Shown: in pieces, positions 54,320 to 64,000 of the stretch
How positions within the stretch are numbered: the first letter of the stretch is position 1
Layout of the letters: the number at the start of each line of letters is the position of its first letter
Source of the DNA: Enterococcus sp. BWB1-3
GTDB taxonomy: Bacteria; Bacillota; Bacilli; Lactobacillales; Enterococcaceae
Direction: 5' to 3'
Assembly (NCBI RefSeq): GCF_016745275.1
Contig: NZ_JADOEP010000010.1
Coordinates: 59,605-123,604 of the forward strand
DNA length: 64,000 bases
Notes under the pieces: model-generated
What the model was told of the DNA's origin: nothing
The model's input: only the letters and a program-made list of their open reading frames with translations
The model's database searches: none
Made by a program: the position numbers and the translations under genes

Positions 54320-55420
54320 ATGGCATTGACAGCTGGAATCGTAGGTTTGCCCAATGTAGGGAAATCTACTCTTTTTAACGCAATCACAAAAGCAGGGGCT
54401 GAAGCGGCAAATTATCCGTTTGCAACAATTGATCCTAATGTGGGAATGGTTGAGGTACCTGATGACAGACTACAGCGCTTAACAGAGCTGGTTAAACCCA
54501 AGAAGACTGTTCCAACCACCTTTGAGTTTACGGATATTGCCGGAATTGTGAAAGGTGCGAGCAAAGGAGAAGGACTGGGCAATCAGTTTTTAAGCCATAT
54601 TCGTCAGGTGGATGCGATTTGTCATGTAGTCCGCTGTTTCGATGACGAAAATATTACCCATGTGGAAGGCAGAGTTGATCCGCTGGCAGACATTGATACG
54701 ATTAATCTGGAGCTGGTTCTGGCTGATCTGGATTCAATTAACAAACGCTATGCGCGCGTGGCAAAGATTGCCAAGACGAAAGATAAAGAGGCAGTTGCTG
54801 AACTGGCAGTCTTAGATAAAATCAAGCCTGCTTTAGAGGAAGGACTTTCAGCAAGAACAATTGATTTTGATGATGAAGAAAAGAAACTGGTGAAAAGTTT
54901 GTTCCTGTTGACAGCTAAGCCAATTTTATATGTAGCGAATGTTTCGGAAGATGAAGTAGCTGATTCTGAAAACAACAAATATGTTCAGCAGGTCCGTAAT
55001 TTTGCGGCAGAAGAAAATGCTGAGGTAATTGTTGTCTGCGCTCGGGCAGAAGAAGAAATAGCCGAGTTGGATGAAGAGGATAAAGCAGAGTTTTTAGAAG
55101 CATTGGGAATAGAGGAATCAGGCTTGGATCAGCTGATTCGTGCGGCATATGATCTGTTGGGATTGGCAACCTATTTCACAGCGGGTGAACAGGAAGTTCG
55201 TGCTTGGACATTCCGAAAAGGAATTAAAGCACCACAGGCAGCAGGTATTATTCATACCGATTTTGAACGCGGCTTTATTCGTGCGGAAACAGTTTCTTTT
55301 GAGGATCTCAGCACTTATGGAAATATGCAGGCGGCTAAAGAAGCAGGGAAAGTTCGTCTGGAAGGGAAAGATTACATCGTTAAGGATGGAGATGTTATGC
55401 TCTTCCGTTTCAATGTCTAA
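54320..55420 (+). CDS. ychF: Ribosome-associated ATPase YchF (Obg family)
   Basis: 366 residues from ATG 54320 (AAGGAAGAG about 10 bases upstream). The G-domain has [37 protein letters not shown] and the altered G4 (YVANVSEDE in place of NKxD), which gives YchF its preference for ATP. The C-terminal TGS domain ends [17 protein letters not shown]. It is a translation and stress-related factor. Confidence 0.95.
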   Translation: MALTAGIVGLPNVGKSTLFNAITKAGAEAANYPFATIDPNVGMVEVPDDRLQRLTELVKPKKTVPTTFEFTDIAGIVKGASKGEGLGNQFLSHIRQVDAICHVVRCFDDENITHVEGRVDPLADIDTINLELVLADLDSINKRYARVAKIAKTKDKEAVAELAVLDKIKPALEEGLSARTIDFDDEEKKLVKSLFLLTAKPILYVANVSEDEVADSENNKYVQQVRNFAAEENAEVIVVCARAEEEIAELDEEDKAEFLEALGIEESGLDQLIRAAYDLLGLATYFTAGEQEVRAWTFRKGIKAPQAAGIIHTDFERGFIRAETVSFEDLSTYGNMQAAKEAGKVRLEGKDYIVKDGDVMLFRFNV

Positions 55421-55523
55421 TGTTTTTTGAAGAAAACGGTTTTTCTTCGATAAATTTATGATAAAATACCACATAGATAAGGTTTGTTTTGCGATAGCGG
55501 ATTGATTAGGGGGATACAGTAAA

Positions 55524-56207
55524 ATGGAACCAGAAAAACTGCAGGAAATTGTTGCTGAAAATCGTGAGTTGGAAAAAAAATTAACAAAAAGAAACGAGCA
55601 ATATATTTTTGATTTGAAAAAGTCAATTAAAGCGGCCAATCTTTCGGAACAGGAACAAACTTTAGCCTTACATGAAATTCTACCATTAATGGTGGAAGAA
55701 CAGAAGAGCGGTAGAACAGCACGTCAGCTTTTTGGCACTGTTTCAGAACGGACAGAAGCCATTTTAAATAAACCGGTAGAGAAAAAGGAGTCCACACCTC
55801 TTTTGATGTGGATAGACAATGCAATGCTGTTGATGGGTGCGCTGGCTTTGATGATGTCTGTCACAAGTTTGTTGTTTAAAACCGAAAGACAGCAGATTGG
55901 GCTGGTAACTTTGCTTATCGGTTCAGCAGTTGGAGGCTATGCACTTTATTTAATGTATAAATATGTGTATCAGTACGACCGCCCGGGTGCCGATAAATCA
56001 CAGCGCCCCGGATTTTTAAAGTCCGGTGCCATTATGGTTGGGGCTATGTTTCTTTGGATTGTCACATTTTCGGGTTCAGCTTTGCTGCCTGCCGTTATTA
56101 ATCCGGTACTGGATCCAGTCGTTATGATAGTGATTGGTGCGGCAGTGCTGGCAGCACGTTATTTCCTGAAAAAGAAATACAACATGCAGAGCAGTTTGGC
56201 AAGATAG
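55524..56207 (+). CDS. DUF1129 membrane protein
   Basis: 227 residues. A charged coiled N-terminal half (EKLQEIVAENRELEKKLTKRN; ARQLFGTVSERTEAIL) precedes five or so membrane spans (MLLMGALALMMSVTSLLF onward), matching DUF1129. Proteins of this family lie between ychF and guaB in Lactobacillales. Function unknown. Confidence 0.8.
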   Translation: MEPEKLQEIVAENRELEKKLTKRNEQYIFDLKKSIKAANLSEQEQTLALHEILPLMVEEQKSGRTARQLFGTVSERTEAILNKPVEKKESTPLLMWIDNAMLLMGALALMMSVTSLLFKTERQQIGLVTLLIGSAVGGYALYLMYKYVYQYDRPGADKSQRPGFLKSGAIMVGAMFLWIVTFSGSALLPAVINPVLDPVVMIVIGAAVLAARYFLKKKYNMQSSLAR

Positions 56208-56216
56208 TACGGATAA

Positions 56217-56267
56217 AATAAGATTTAAGACAAACGTGAACAACAGGTGTCTGAATCTTATTTTTTT
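56217..56267 (+). terminator. Terminator after the DUF1129 gene
   Basis: AATAAGATTTAAGACA pairs with TGTCTGAATCTTATT, followed by a T-run. Confidence 0.8.
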
Positions 56268-56449
56268 ATTCTATGATAAGAGAGAGCAGACAAATCAGAT
56301 AAGGTGAACGTTCTTTTCTTTTAAAATGCTGATAATAAAATGAGAAATAACTAATGTTATAAAAAAATTGATGGAATATTTCAGAAATCAGAAAATCCGG
56401 TTGACTTATCTTCTGGAATCTGTTATTTTCATAAATAAAATTAAATTGA

Positions 56450-57949
<1,500 letters not shown>

Positions 57950-57960
57950 AAAAATAACTG

Positions 57961-58048
57961 AAAAAGACCAATGTGAATGAAGTGACCCCAAAAAGTTAGA
58001 CCAAAAATCTAACTTTTGGAGGTCGGTTCACAACATCGGTCTTTTTTT
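57961..58048 (+). terminator. guaB terminator carrying an IS-end-like insertion
   Basis: AAAAAGACCAATG-TGAA at 57961-57976 pairs with TTCACAACATCGGTCTTTTT (58028-58047), giving a terminator with eight T. Its loop is occupied by the IS-like palindrome at 57983-58024. Confidence 0.65.
57983..58024. mobile_element. Solo inverted ends resembling an IS3-family (IS150-group) element
   Basis: TGACCCCAAAAAGTTAGA and TCTAACTTTTGGAGGTC are inverted copies (three mismatches/one gap) separated by only 7 bases. The left sequence is like the ends of IS150-group elements. No transposase lies between; it is either an internally deleted remnant or a chance long palindrome. Confidence 0.45.
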
Positions 58049-58130
58049 TGCAGTTTTTGAGTGTTTTCTACTACTTGATTAAGGCTCAATCGTTTTATCG
58101 GATACTGAAAGCAGCTGTGAACTGAATCCG

Positions 58131-59606
58131 TTATGGAGAGACAGGGATAGTTTTATTTCCATAATAAAGATGTAATGGCTCAAGTTTGTTGCCTAATAAT
58201 TCATCAGGGGAGATAATTTCATAGCCTTCAGCCCGTAAATCATCAATAATTTTCGGGACTGCTTCAACTGTTTCAGAATAGATATCATGCATTAGAATAA
58301 TTGAGTAGTTATTGCTGGTCTCTTGTACACGCTTGATAATTTTTTTTGAATTTTTACTTTTCCAGTCTTCCGAATCCACTGACCACTGAATAATCGGTCG
58401 GTCAATGATTTCAGCCGCCTGACTGTCCACTGCTCCATAAGGAGGGCGAAAGGTTGTTGGAAGTTTTCCTGTTATCTCGAAAAGAACTTTATCTGTTGCG
58501 TGGACCTCTTCTTTAATACTTTTAGGTTCTATTGCTGTCAATTTGGGATGAGAATAGCTGTGACTGGCAACATCATGTCCTTCTGCAACAGCTCGTCTAA
58601 CGATTTCCGGATGCTTAGCTGCATTTTCGCCAAGCATAAAGAAAGTCGTTTTAACATTTTTTTCTTTTAAAATATCTAGAAGTTTTGGTGTAGTTAAGGG
58701 GTTCGGCCCATCGTCAAACGTCAAGGCAATATATTTTTTATTCGAATCCAAGCTAGTCCCTGCATGATCACGAATGAGTTGAGAATCAACAAACTCCTGA
58801 TCAACAAAAGGTATAATTTCTGTAAAGTCCAATGAGAGCTGCTTAATATTGAGTTCATTTTCAGGTAATGAGAAAGTGAACTGATTTGGTGTATAATCAA
58901 GTATTTTCTGCTCCATTGTACTATTTGGAAAGTCTATTATTTTATCGATCTGTTGAGAGACTTCATCTGCTGTCATCGTATCCAAAAGTTTCTGTCTGAT
59001 AATCGGTTGGATTGCCCTGAAGTTATTTTGATTATGAAACAGCTCGGTTAGGGTAGGCAGCTCCAAAGTATCTTTGCTTACATATGTATTTTCCCCCCGT
59101 AATAACGGCTGAATCTCCCATAACTCCTCATTTTTGTAGTATAAATCAACAACCGGTGTATAAATAACTGTCTTTCCCAAGATAGCTGATTCAGTATAAC
59201 CAATTACTTTTGCTGATTGGTCTTCGCTAAGTTGTGTTTCAGCATCTGTCAGTAGTTGCTGCAGCTGCTTTTCCAGCTCTTTTTTCAAAGGTAGATCGGG
59301 AAGAAATAGGATATGTTGCCGCTGTTTATTGATAACCGTTCTTTTGACTTCTTGATTTCCCAGCTTTTGCTGTTCGGCAGCTATTATTTCAACGATTTTC
59401 TCATCTGGCTCTTGCTGCTGCTCAATTGATTTATCAGTTTGAACACCAGTCTGCTTTTTTGTCAAATAAAAATGTCCGGTGATCAGCGGGAGAAAGGCTG
59501 TCAGCAAAAAAAGACTGAAAAATAGTAGGTTTCTTTTTGTTTGCCGCTGTTCCGAGCTCTTTTGAATCTCTTTTCTTGTTTCAGCTTTTTGACTTTCTGG
59601 TTCCAT
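58131..59606 (-). CDS. pgdA: Membrane-anchored polysaccharide deacetylase (PgdA-like)
   Basis: 491 residues from ATG 59606 (TAGGAC about 10 bases upstream); longer frames add a basic N-terminus without a ribosome site. One N-terminal span (NLLFFSLFLLTAFLPLITG) anchors it outside the cell. A ~250-residue linker/Pfam-like domain precedes the NodB domain: LTFDDGPNPLTTPKLL (catalytic Asp pair), SHSYSHPKL (zinc His), FRPPYGA, WSVDSEDW and ILMHDI. It probably deacetylates GlcNAc in peptidoglycan, which gives lysozyme resistance. The gene symbol reflects family, not proven orthology. Confidence 0.85.
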   Translation of the reverse strand: MEPESQKAETRKEIQKSSEQRQTKRNLLFFSLFLLTAFLPLITGHFYLTKKQTGVQTDKSIEQQQEPDEKIVEIIAAEQQKLGNQEVKRTVINKQRQHILFLPDLPLKKELEKQLQQLLTDAETQLSEDQSAKVIGYTESAILGKTVIYTPVVDLYYKNEELWEIQPLLRGENTYVSKDTLELPTLTELFHNQNNFRAIQPIIRQKLLDTMTADEVSQQIDKIIDFPNSTMEQKILDYTPNQFTFSLPENELNIKQLSLDFTEIIPFVDQEFVDSQLIRDHAGTSLDSNKKYIALTFDDGPNPLTTPKLLDILKEKNVKTTFFMLGENAAKHPEIVRRAVAEGHDVASHSYSHPKLTAIEPKSIKEEVHATDKVLFEITGKLPTTFRPPYGAVDSQAAEIIDRPIIQWSVDSEDWKSKNSKKIIKRVQETSNNYSIILMHDIYSETVEAVPKIIDDLRAEGYEIISPDELLGNKLEPLHLYYGNKTIPVSP

Positions 59607-59917
59607 AGAGTCAGTCCTAACTAAAAATTGGTGTTTAATTGGTTTGTATATACAAATGATCGGCTTTATTAGAGCCATAAATAGGAGTCTTTGCTAAATA
59701 TCCTATGAGCTTATAAGTCTTCGGTGTAAATAAAGGGTTATATTAATTAAAAGGTACCATTCAGCTCTAAAATTGTTGCTGTCTTTTCGCAAAAAAGTTA
59801 AAAAATAGATCGGATAAATGGACTTTCTCCGAAATTTAAGTGTGCAACCATACAAAAGAGGAGTCAGACAATATGCAACGCAGAATAGTGACAAGTGCCT
59901 GCTCCCCCCGTTGAAAA
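59607..59917. other. Intergenic stretch between pgdA-like gene and serS
   Basis: About 310 AT-rich bases. I see no gene, repeat or clear terminator. Confidence 0.35.
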
Positions 59918-61189
59918 TTATTTAATTACTGTAACTCCGCCCATATAAGGAACAAGCACTTCAGGAACGGTGACAGAGCCATCTTCATTTTGATAGTTTT
60001 CCAAAATCGCAGCAACAGATCGTCCGACAGCCAAGCCTGATCCGTTTAGAGTGTGAACGTAATTAATTTTTTCATCTTCATTGCGGTAGCGGATCATCGC
60101 TCTGCGTGCCTGGAAATCCTCGCAATTTGAACAAGAGCTGATTTCTCTGTATGCATCCTGAGCAGGAATCCATACTTCTAAATCATATGTTTTTGCAGCG
60201 GAGAAACCCATGTCTCCTGTGGAAAGTGTGATAACGCGATAAGGTAAATTCAATTTTTGCAGAATTTCTTCAGCATTAGCAGTCATTTTTTCCAATTCAT
60301 CATAAGAATTTTCAGGCTTGCTGAATTTAACCATTTCAACTTTATTGAACTGATGAAGGCGAATTAAGCCTCGTGTGTCGCGACCTGCACTTCCTGCTTC
60401 TGAACGGAAAGAAGGACTTAAAGCCGTGAAGTAAACCGGCAATTCGCTGCCGCTTAAAATTTCATTATTATAATAGTTCGTTAACGGAACTTCAGCAGTA
60501 GGAATCAAAGTGAAATCAGTATCTTCCAATTGAAAACCATCTTCTCTGAATTTTGGAAATTGACCAGTACCGTACATTGAATTGCTGTTAACGATATATG
60601 GCGGAATAATTTCTGTATAACCATGATCATAAACATGGAGATCAAGCATGAAGTTATACAATGCTCTTTCTAAACGTGCTCCGAGACCTTTATAGTAAAC
60701 GAAGCGGCTTCCGGCAACTTTAGCACCACGTTCGAAATCAAGAATATCTAGATTTTCTGCAATTTCCCAATGAGGCTTGGGTTCAAAATCAAATGTTTTA
60801 GGCTCACTCCATTTGCGGACTTCAACGTTTTCTTCTTCACCGGCACCGATCGGAACAGAAGAATGAGGCAGATTAGGTAAAGCAGCTGCGATTGTCTGCA
60901 GCTGTTCGTCCACAGAAGCAATCTCTGTATCAAGCGCCTTGATTTCTCCGCCAACGTTTTTCATTTCAGTAATTTTTGCAGAAGCATCATCTTTATTGCG
61001 CTTTAACTGAGCAATTTCGGCAGAAACATCATTCCGATATTTTTTCAATTCTTCCACTTTGGTCAATAATGCTCTGCGGCTTTTGTCAAGACGCAGAAAC
61101 TCAACAAGTACTTCCTCTTTTACTCCACGTGTTGTCAATTTTTTTTGAATATCATCAAAATTTTGACGAATCATTTTTACATCTAACAT
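59918..61189 (-). CDS. serS: Seryl-tRNA synthetase
   Basis: 423 residues. The N-terminal coiled-coil arm ([32 protein letters not shown]) binds the long variable arm of tRNA-Ser. The class II core follows with motif 2 [26 protein letters not shown] and motif 3 [24 protein letters not shown] lies upstream on the minus strand, and a T-box leader precedes it. Confidence 0.96.
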   Translation of the reverse strand: MLDVKMIRQNFDDIQKKLTTRGVKEEVLVEFLRLDKSRRALLTKVEELKKYRNDVSAEIAQLKRNKDDASAKITEMKNVGGEIKALDTEIASVDEQLQTIAAALPNLPHSSVPIGAGEEENVEVRKWSEPKTFDFEPKPHWEIAENLDILDFERGAKVAGSRFVYYKGLGARLERALYNFMLDLHVYDHGYTEIIPPYIVNSNSMYGTGQFPKFREDGFQLEDTDFTLIPTAEVPLTNYYNNEILSGSELPVYFTALSPSFRSEAGSAGRDTRGLIRLHQFNKVEMVKFSKPENSYDELEKMTANAEEILQKLNLPYRVITLSTGDMGFSAAKTYDLEVWIPAQDAYREISSCSNCEDFQARRAMIRYRNEDEKINYVHTLNGSGLAVGRSVAAILENYQNEDGSVTVPEVLVPYMGGVTVIK

Positions 61190-61214
61190 ATTTTTTCCTC
61201 CTAAAAATAAATAA

Positions 61215-61446
61215 TAAAAAAGTCACTCCGTCCCAGAAAAAATCTTGGGACGAAATGACTGTGATTTCGCGTTGCCACCCAAGTTCAACCCTTCGGCTGC
61301 CCTTGATTAAACAGATAACGGCTGTGACCGATCTGACTTATTTCGTCAGATGCATAAGTAGAGATGGATTCTTTATAGATGAATATCTGCTTTCAGCAAC
61401 ACAGACTCTCTGGAATTCAGAGCTACAAATACTTGTTCTCTAAGCT
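61215..61446 (-). promoter_or_regulatory. T-box riboswitch controlling serS
   Basis: On the minus strand the T-box sequence CTTGGGTGGCAACGCG (61283-61268) is followed by the terminator AGTCATTTCGTCCCAAGA / TCTGGGACGGAGTGACT and a run of T (61221-61216). The 5' part (from about 61446) can form stem I (GAGAACAAGTATTTGTAGCTC). It should sense uncharged tRNA-Ser; I did not pin down the specifier triplet. Confidence 0.85.
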
Positions 61447-61875
61447 TTCATTTAGCATACAGAATTTCGATTAAGATGTCAATGGAAGAATCAGTTTGAA
61501 TTCACCTATTCTCCACTAAAAACCCTATTATATCAGTAGTTACAGAAGCTGTTTTCTAAACAAATGAACTACACTTCGAAATACTGTTAGTTCAATGCTT
61601 TTCTGTATTAGTTTCTAAAATTTGGGGTAAATTCAAAAAGAATCAGCTGCGCCCAAGACAAAAGGATGAAGAAAATAATAGTGAAAAACATATCATTAAT
61701 TTTCTAAATCCAACAATTCTCAGTTATTTCCCATTCACTTTTATTAACAGCAAATAGCTAGTCAAAAAATACATGGTTATTACGCATCAATTGCAAATTT
61801 TTTGATCAATGACCATGTATTTTAGAAACCTATCTACAGTTTCTGAAAAATATTTCTTTATGCTTTTGTCATGAA
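61447..61875. other. Intergenic stretch, no gene seen
   Basis: About 430 AT-rich bases between the serS leader and croS. The serS promoter must lie near its left end. A weak pair around 61765-61785 and 61801-61821 (ATACATGGTTATTACGCATC; TTGATCAATGACCATGTAT) forms a long hairpin that may terminate the croRS transcript. Confidence 0.4.
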
Positions 61876-63060
61876 TCAAGCCTCAGCAGCAGTTGTATTA
61901 CTTTGAAGAGGTAGATGAATAATAAAAGAAAGCCATTGAGCATCTGAAGTAGCATAGATATATCCGCCATGTAAAGCAACAATACTTTGAGCAATAGCCA
62001 GTCCCAAACCAGTTCCTCCGGTTTCCTGAGAACGGGATTCTTCCACCCGATAGAAACGATCAAATAATTGATCAAGCGATTTTTGTGGGATTTTTGGTCC
62101 ATTGTTACGTACGGCAACCACAACCTCAGTCCCGACTTTATTTGCTTCCATTAGAATCTGATTGCCACCCTGCCCATATTTTAAGGCATTGGATAATAGA
62201 TTATTGAAGACACGGACGAGCTTTTCTGTATCTCCTTCCATTCGAATAGATGCAGGATTTGTTTCAACCAGAATTTCCATCCCTTTTTTATGTGCTTCCA
62301 GTTCAAAATCCACTGCCAGCTGTTCGAGCAGCTGGGCCATGTCAAATGTGATAGCATTTAAAGGAACGGAAGGCTGACGCACTTTTGTGTATTCAAAAAG
62401 ATCATCTACCAATAATTTCATTTGTTTCGCTTTTACATAAGCAATATGTGTATATTTCAGAATCTCTTCTTCTGAATGAAACTGTCTGTCTTCGATTAAT
62501 CCTAAGTAACCTATAATAGAAGTTAAAGGAGTTCGAATATCATGACTGACGTTTGTAATCAATTCATCCTTGGATTTTTCTATTCGGCGCTCATCTTCAA
62601 TCGCTGCAACTGTACTGTCAACCAAACCATTGATACTTGCAATTACTTTAGCTAAATTTCCACCCAATTCGAAAGAAATCCGATGATCATAATTGCCGTC
62701 TGCAATATAATGGAGTTCACTGATAATGTGACGCAGCTGCATTTGTCGGTAGCGGCGAATCAGGCGCCAATATAAAACGGAAGCATCTATAATAAGAAAG
62801 AAAGGAATTACAAACTTGCTCCAGCTCCAAAAGACATCTGTATTTAGGTAGTCAGCCAAAACACCTTTTGTCCCGAAGATAATGTTGCTTAAAGTAGGTG
62901 AGCTTTGAACAAACTGATAAATGAGTACAAGAATTGCTACATTTAATAGAAGCAAAAGAATGACTGTCAGAATACCTTCTGCCAAAAGTTCACTGATTTC
63001 CTTGGAAGTTAGAGGGATTCTTTTTTGTTTCTCAACTTTCTTTTGTTGTCTAGCGGGCAT
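61876..63060 (-). CDS. croS: Sensor histidine kinase, CroS-like
   Basis: 394 residues from ATG 63060, overlapping croR by 11 bases. Two membrane spans (about residues 29-51 and 84-101) enclose a short outer loop, then a HAMP-like linker, HisKA with NVSHDIRTPLTSIIGYLGLI, and an ATPase domain with NNLLSNALKYG, FDRFYRVEESRSQETGGTGLGLAIA. In E. faecalis the CroRS system, needed for cephalosporin tolerance, lies beside serS as here; the assignment rests on that context as I remember it plus general similarity. Confidence 0.75.
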   Translation of the reverse strand: MPARQQKKVEKQKRIPLTSKEISELLAEGILTVILLLLLNVAILVLIYQFVQSSPTLSNIIFGTKGVLADYLNTDVFWSWSKFVIPFFLIIDASVLYWRLIRRYRQMQLRHIISELHYIADGNYDHRISFELGGNLAKVIASINGLVDSTVAAIEDERRIEKSKDELITNVSHDIRTPLTSIIGYLGLIEDRQFHSEEEILKYTHIAYVKAKQMKLLVDDLFEYTKVRQPSVPLNAITFDMAQLLEQLAVDFELEAHKKGMEILVETNPASIRMEGDTEKLVRVFNNLLSNALKYGQGGNQILMEANKVGTEVVVAVRNNGPKIPQKSLDQLFDRFYRVEESRSQETGGTGLGLAIAQSIVALHGGYIYATSDAQWLSFIIHLPLQSNTTAAEA

Positions 63061-63739
63061 CAATTTTATACCCCACGCCCCAAACAGTTTGAATCACTTT
63101 TTCGCCGCCGGTTGCTTCCTCAATCTTATCCCGCAGATGGCTGACGTGAACCATTACTGTTTTTGCAGAAACAACACTTTCCTGCTGCCATACACGTTCA
63201 AAAATTTCATCCGCATTAAAAACACGATTCGGATGACTTGCCAAGAGATAAAGAATACCAAACTCCAAAGCAGTTAATTGAATTTCTTTATCATCAATTG
63301 TTTTCACTTGATGGGAGTCCTTGTTAATAATCAATGAACCAACCTCTAAGATATCCGGCTCATCAACTTTTACCTGCATCTGACTTCTGCGTAAGATAGA
63401 TTTCACACGAGCCATTACTTCTAATGGATTAAATGGTTTTGTGACATAATCATCCGCGCCGGCAACCAGCCCTTTAATTTTATCCATATCTGTTGTTTTA
63501 GCTGTAAGCATAATAATCGGAACCTGGGACTCTTTTCGAAGTTCCTTAACCACCTGCATACCATCCATAATTGGCATCATAATATCCAAAATTAATAAAT
63601 CAATATCAGGAACAGTTCTGATTTTAGATAGAGCTTCCTTCCCGTCGTAGGCTTTAACTACCTCATAGCCTTCGTTATGGATATAAATACTTAAAAGCTC
63701 AACAATCTCTTTGTCATCATCTGCTACTAAAATTTTCAT
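63050..63739 (-). CDS. croR: OmpR-family response regulator, CroR-like
   Basis: 229 residues from ATG 63739, 8 bases after GGAGG. Receiver domain with acidic pocket (VADDDKE), the phosphorylated Asp in LLILDIMMP, and the conserved Thr/Lys (LTAKTT; DDYVTKPFNPLE). The C-terminal winged helix reads LTALEFGILYLLASHPNRVFNADEIFERVW. It is the first gene of the croRS operon. Confidence 0.8.
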   Translation of the reverse strand: MKILVADDDKEIVELLSIYIHNEGYEVVKAYDGKEALSKIRTVPDIDLLILDIMMPIMDGMQVVKELRKESQVPIIMLTAKTTDMDKIKGLVAGADDYVTKPFNPLEVMARVKSILRRSQMQVKVDEPDILEVGSLIINKDSHQVKTIDDKEIQLTALEFGILYLLASHPNRVFNADEIFERVWQQESVVSAKTVMVHVSHLRDKIEEATGGEKVIQTVWGVGYKIDAR

Positions 63740-63953
63740 ATACATGCCCTCCATATCATTAATATCATCAAATACTATTTTAACAAAAAAATCAGGAAAG
63801 AGATAAAAAGTGCTCCATATTACAGAAATTTTAAATACATTACTAAAATTGAAGATAGCTGACTATGAAAACACTATAAAAACGAATGAAAAGTCAATTG
63901 TATTGGGAATTGATCGGAATTGAAAAAAAGTTGTAAAAAATGACATATTTTGA

Positions 63954-63982
63954 TTGACCTGAGCGAAGAAACTTGATATATT
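63954..63982 (+). promoter_or_regulatory. Strong promoter at the right edge
   Basis: TTGACC (63954-63959), exactly 17 bases, TATATT (63977-63982), reading out of the window. The sequence after it (ATTACTTGTCGCAAGACA) resembles the leader of a stable-RNA operon, but the transcribed gene is outside the window. Confidence 0.55.
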
Positions 63983-64000
63983 ATTACTTGTCGCAAGACA

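Noticed and set aside
63954..64000. Start of an rRNA operon
   Set aside because: The promoter is good but no rRNA sequence is inside the window, so only the promoter is listed.

Overview
The window is low-GC Firmicute chromosome, most likely an Enterococcus or a close relative (Enterococcaceae). The evidence is gene content and order (radA, PIN/TRAM gene, ispD-ispF-gltX, T-box, cysE-cysS-mrnC-rlmB-yacP-sigH, veg-ispE, adc zinc operon, purR, glmU, prs; and separately rsmG-parA-parB, ychF, guaB, serS and a CroRS-like two-component pair), frequent TTG/GTG starts behind strong Shine-Dalgarno sites, T-box leaders, and a surface nucleotidase with a sortase signal. In E. faecalis, as I remember it, these two conserved blocks lie apart; here they meet with no dnaA origin between them. 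The species cannot be named from this sequence.

1-9,150 is accessory DNA: a cut-off gene at the left edge, a putative HEPN-like protein, two divergent XRE regulators sharing an inverted operator, small lipoprotein and membrane genes, a stand-alone GIY-YIG protein, an integrase wrecked by three stop codons, a decayed phage lysin piece, a staphopain-like secreted cysteine protease with a lipoprotein gene upstream, a membrane protein and an ABC-ATPase remnant. It reads as the debris of one or more integrated elements with a few intact passengers.

9,196-18,824 is a catabolic supercluster. A glucitol-family PTS (IIBC, IIC, GutM) runs leftward. A COG4091-type dehydrogenase with a SAF domain, the PTS IIA protein and a SorC-type regulator run rightward, followed by a complete acetoin-dehydrogenase-like 2-oxo complex (E1 alpha, E1 beta, E2, E3). 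No short-chain sorbitol-6-phosphate dehydrogenase is present, so the substrate may be a polyol other than sorbitol. This is the best candidate for an undescribed pathway in the window.

18,825-20,519 has no intact gene. It holds terminators, a decayed HxlR-type regulator, a possible oxidoreductase tail and a long hairpin. 20,520-45,582 is the housekeeping block: membrane protein, dUTPase, RadA, isoprenoid genes, GltX, T-box-controlled cysteine genes, RNA maturation genes, Veg/IspE, a Zur-box-controlled zinc transporter, PurR, GlmU, a large two-module cell-wall nucleotidase and Prs.

45,645-64,000 holds a PadR/HAAS pair, small genes, rsmG-parA-parB, a repeat-rich intergenic region with a 33-bp tandem repeat, an XRE/membrane pair, DUF951-YchF-DUF1129, GuaB, a polysaccharide deacetylase, T-box-controlled SerS and a CroRS-like two-component system. 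A strong rightward promoter sits at the right edge.
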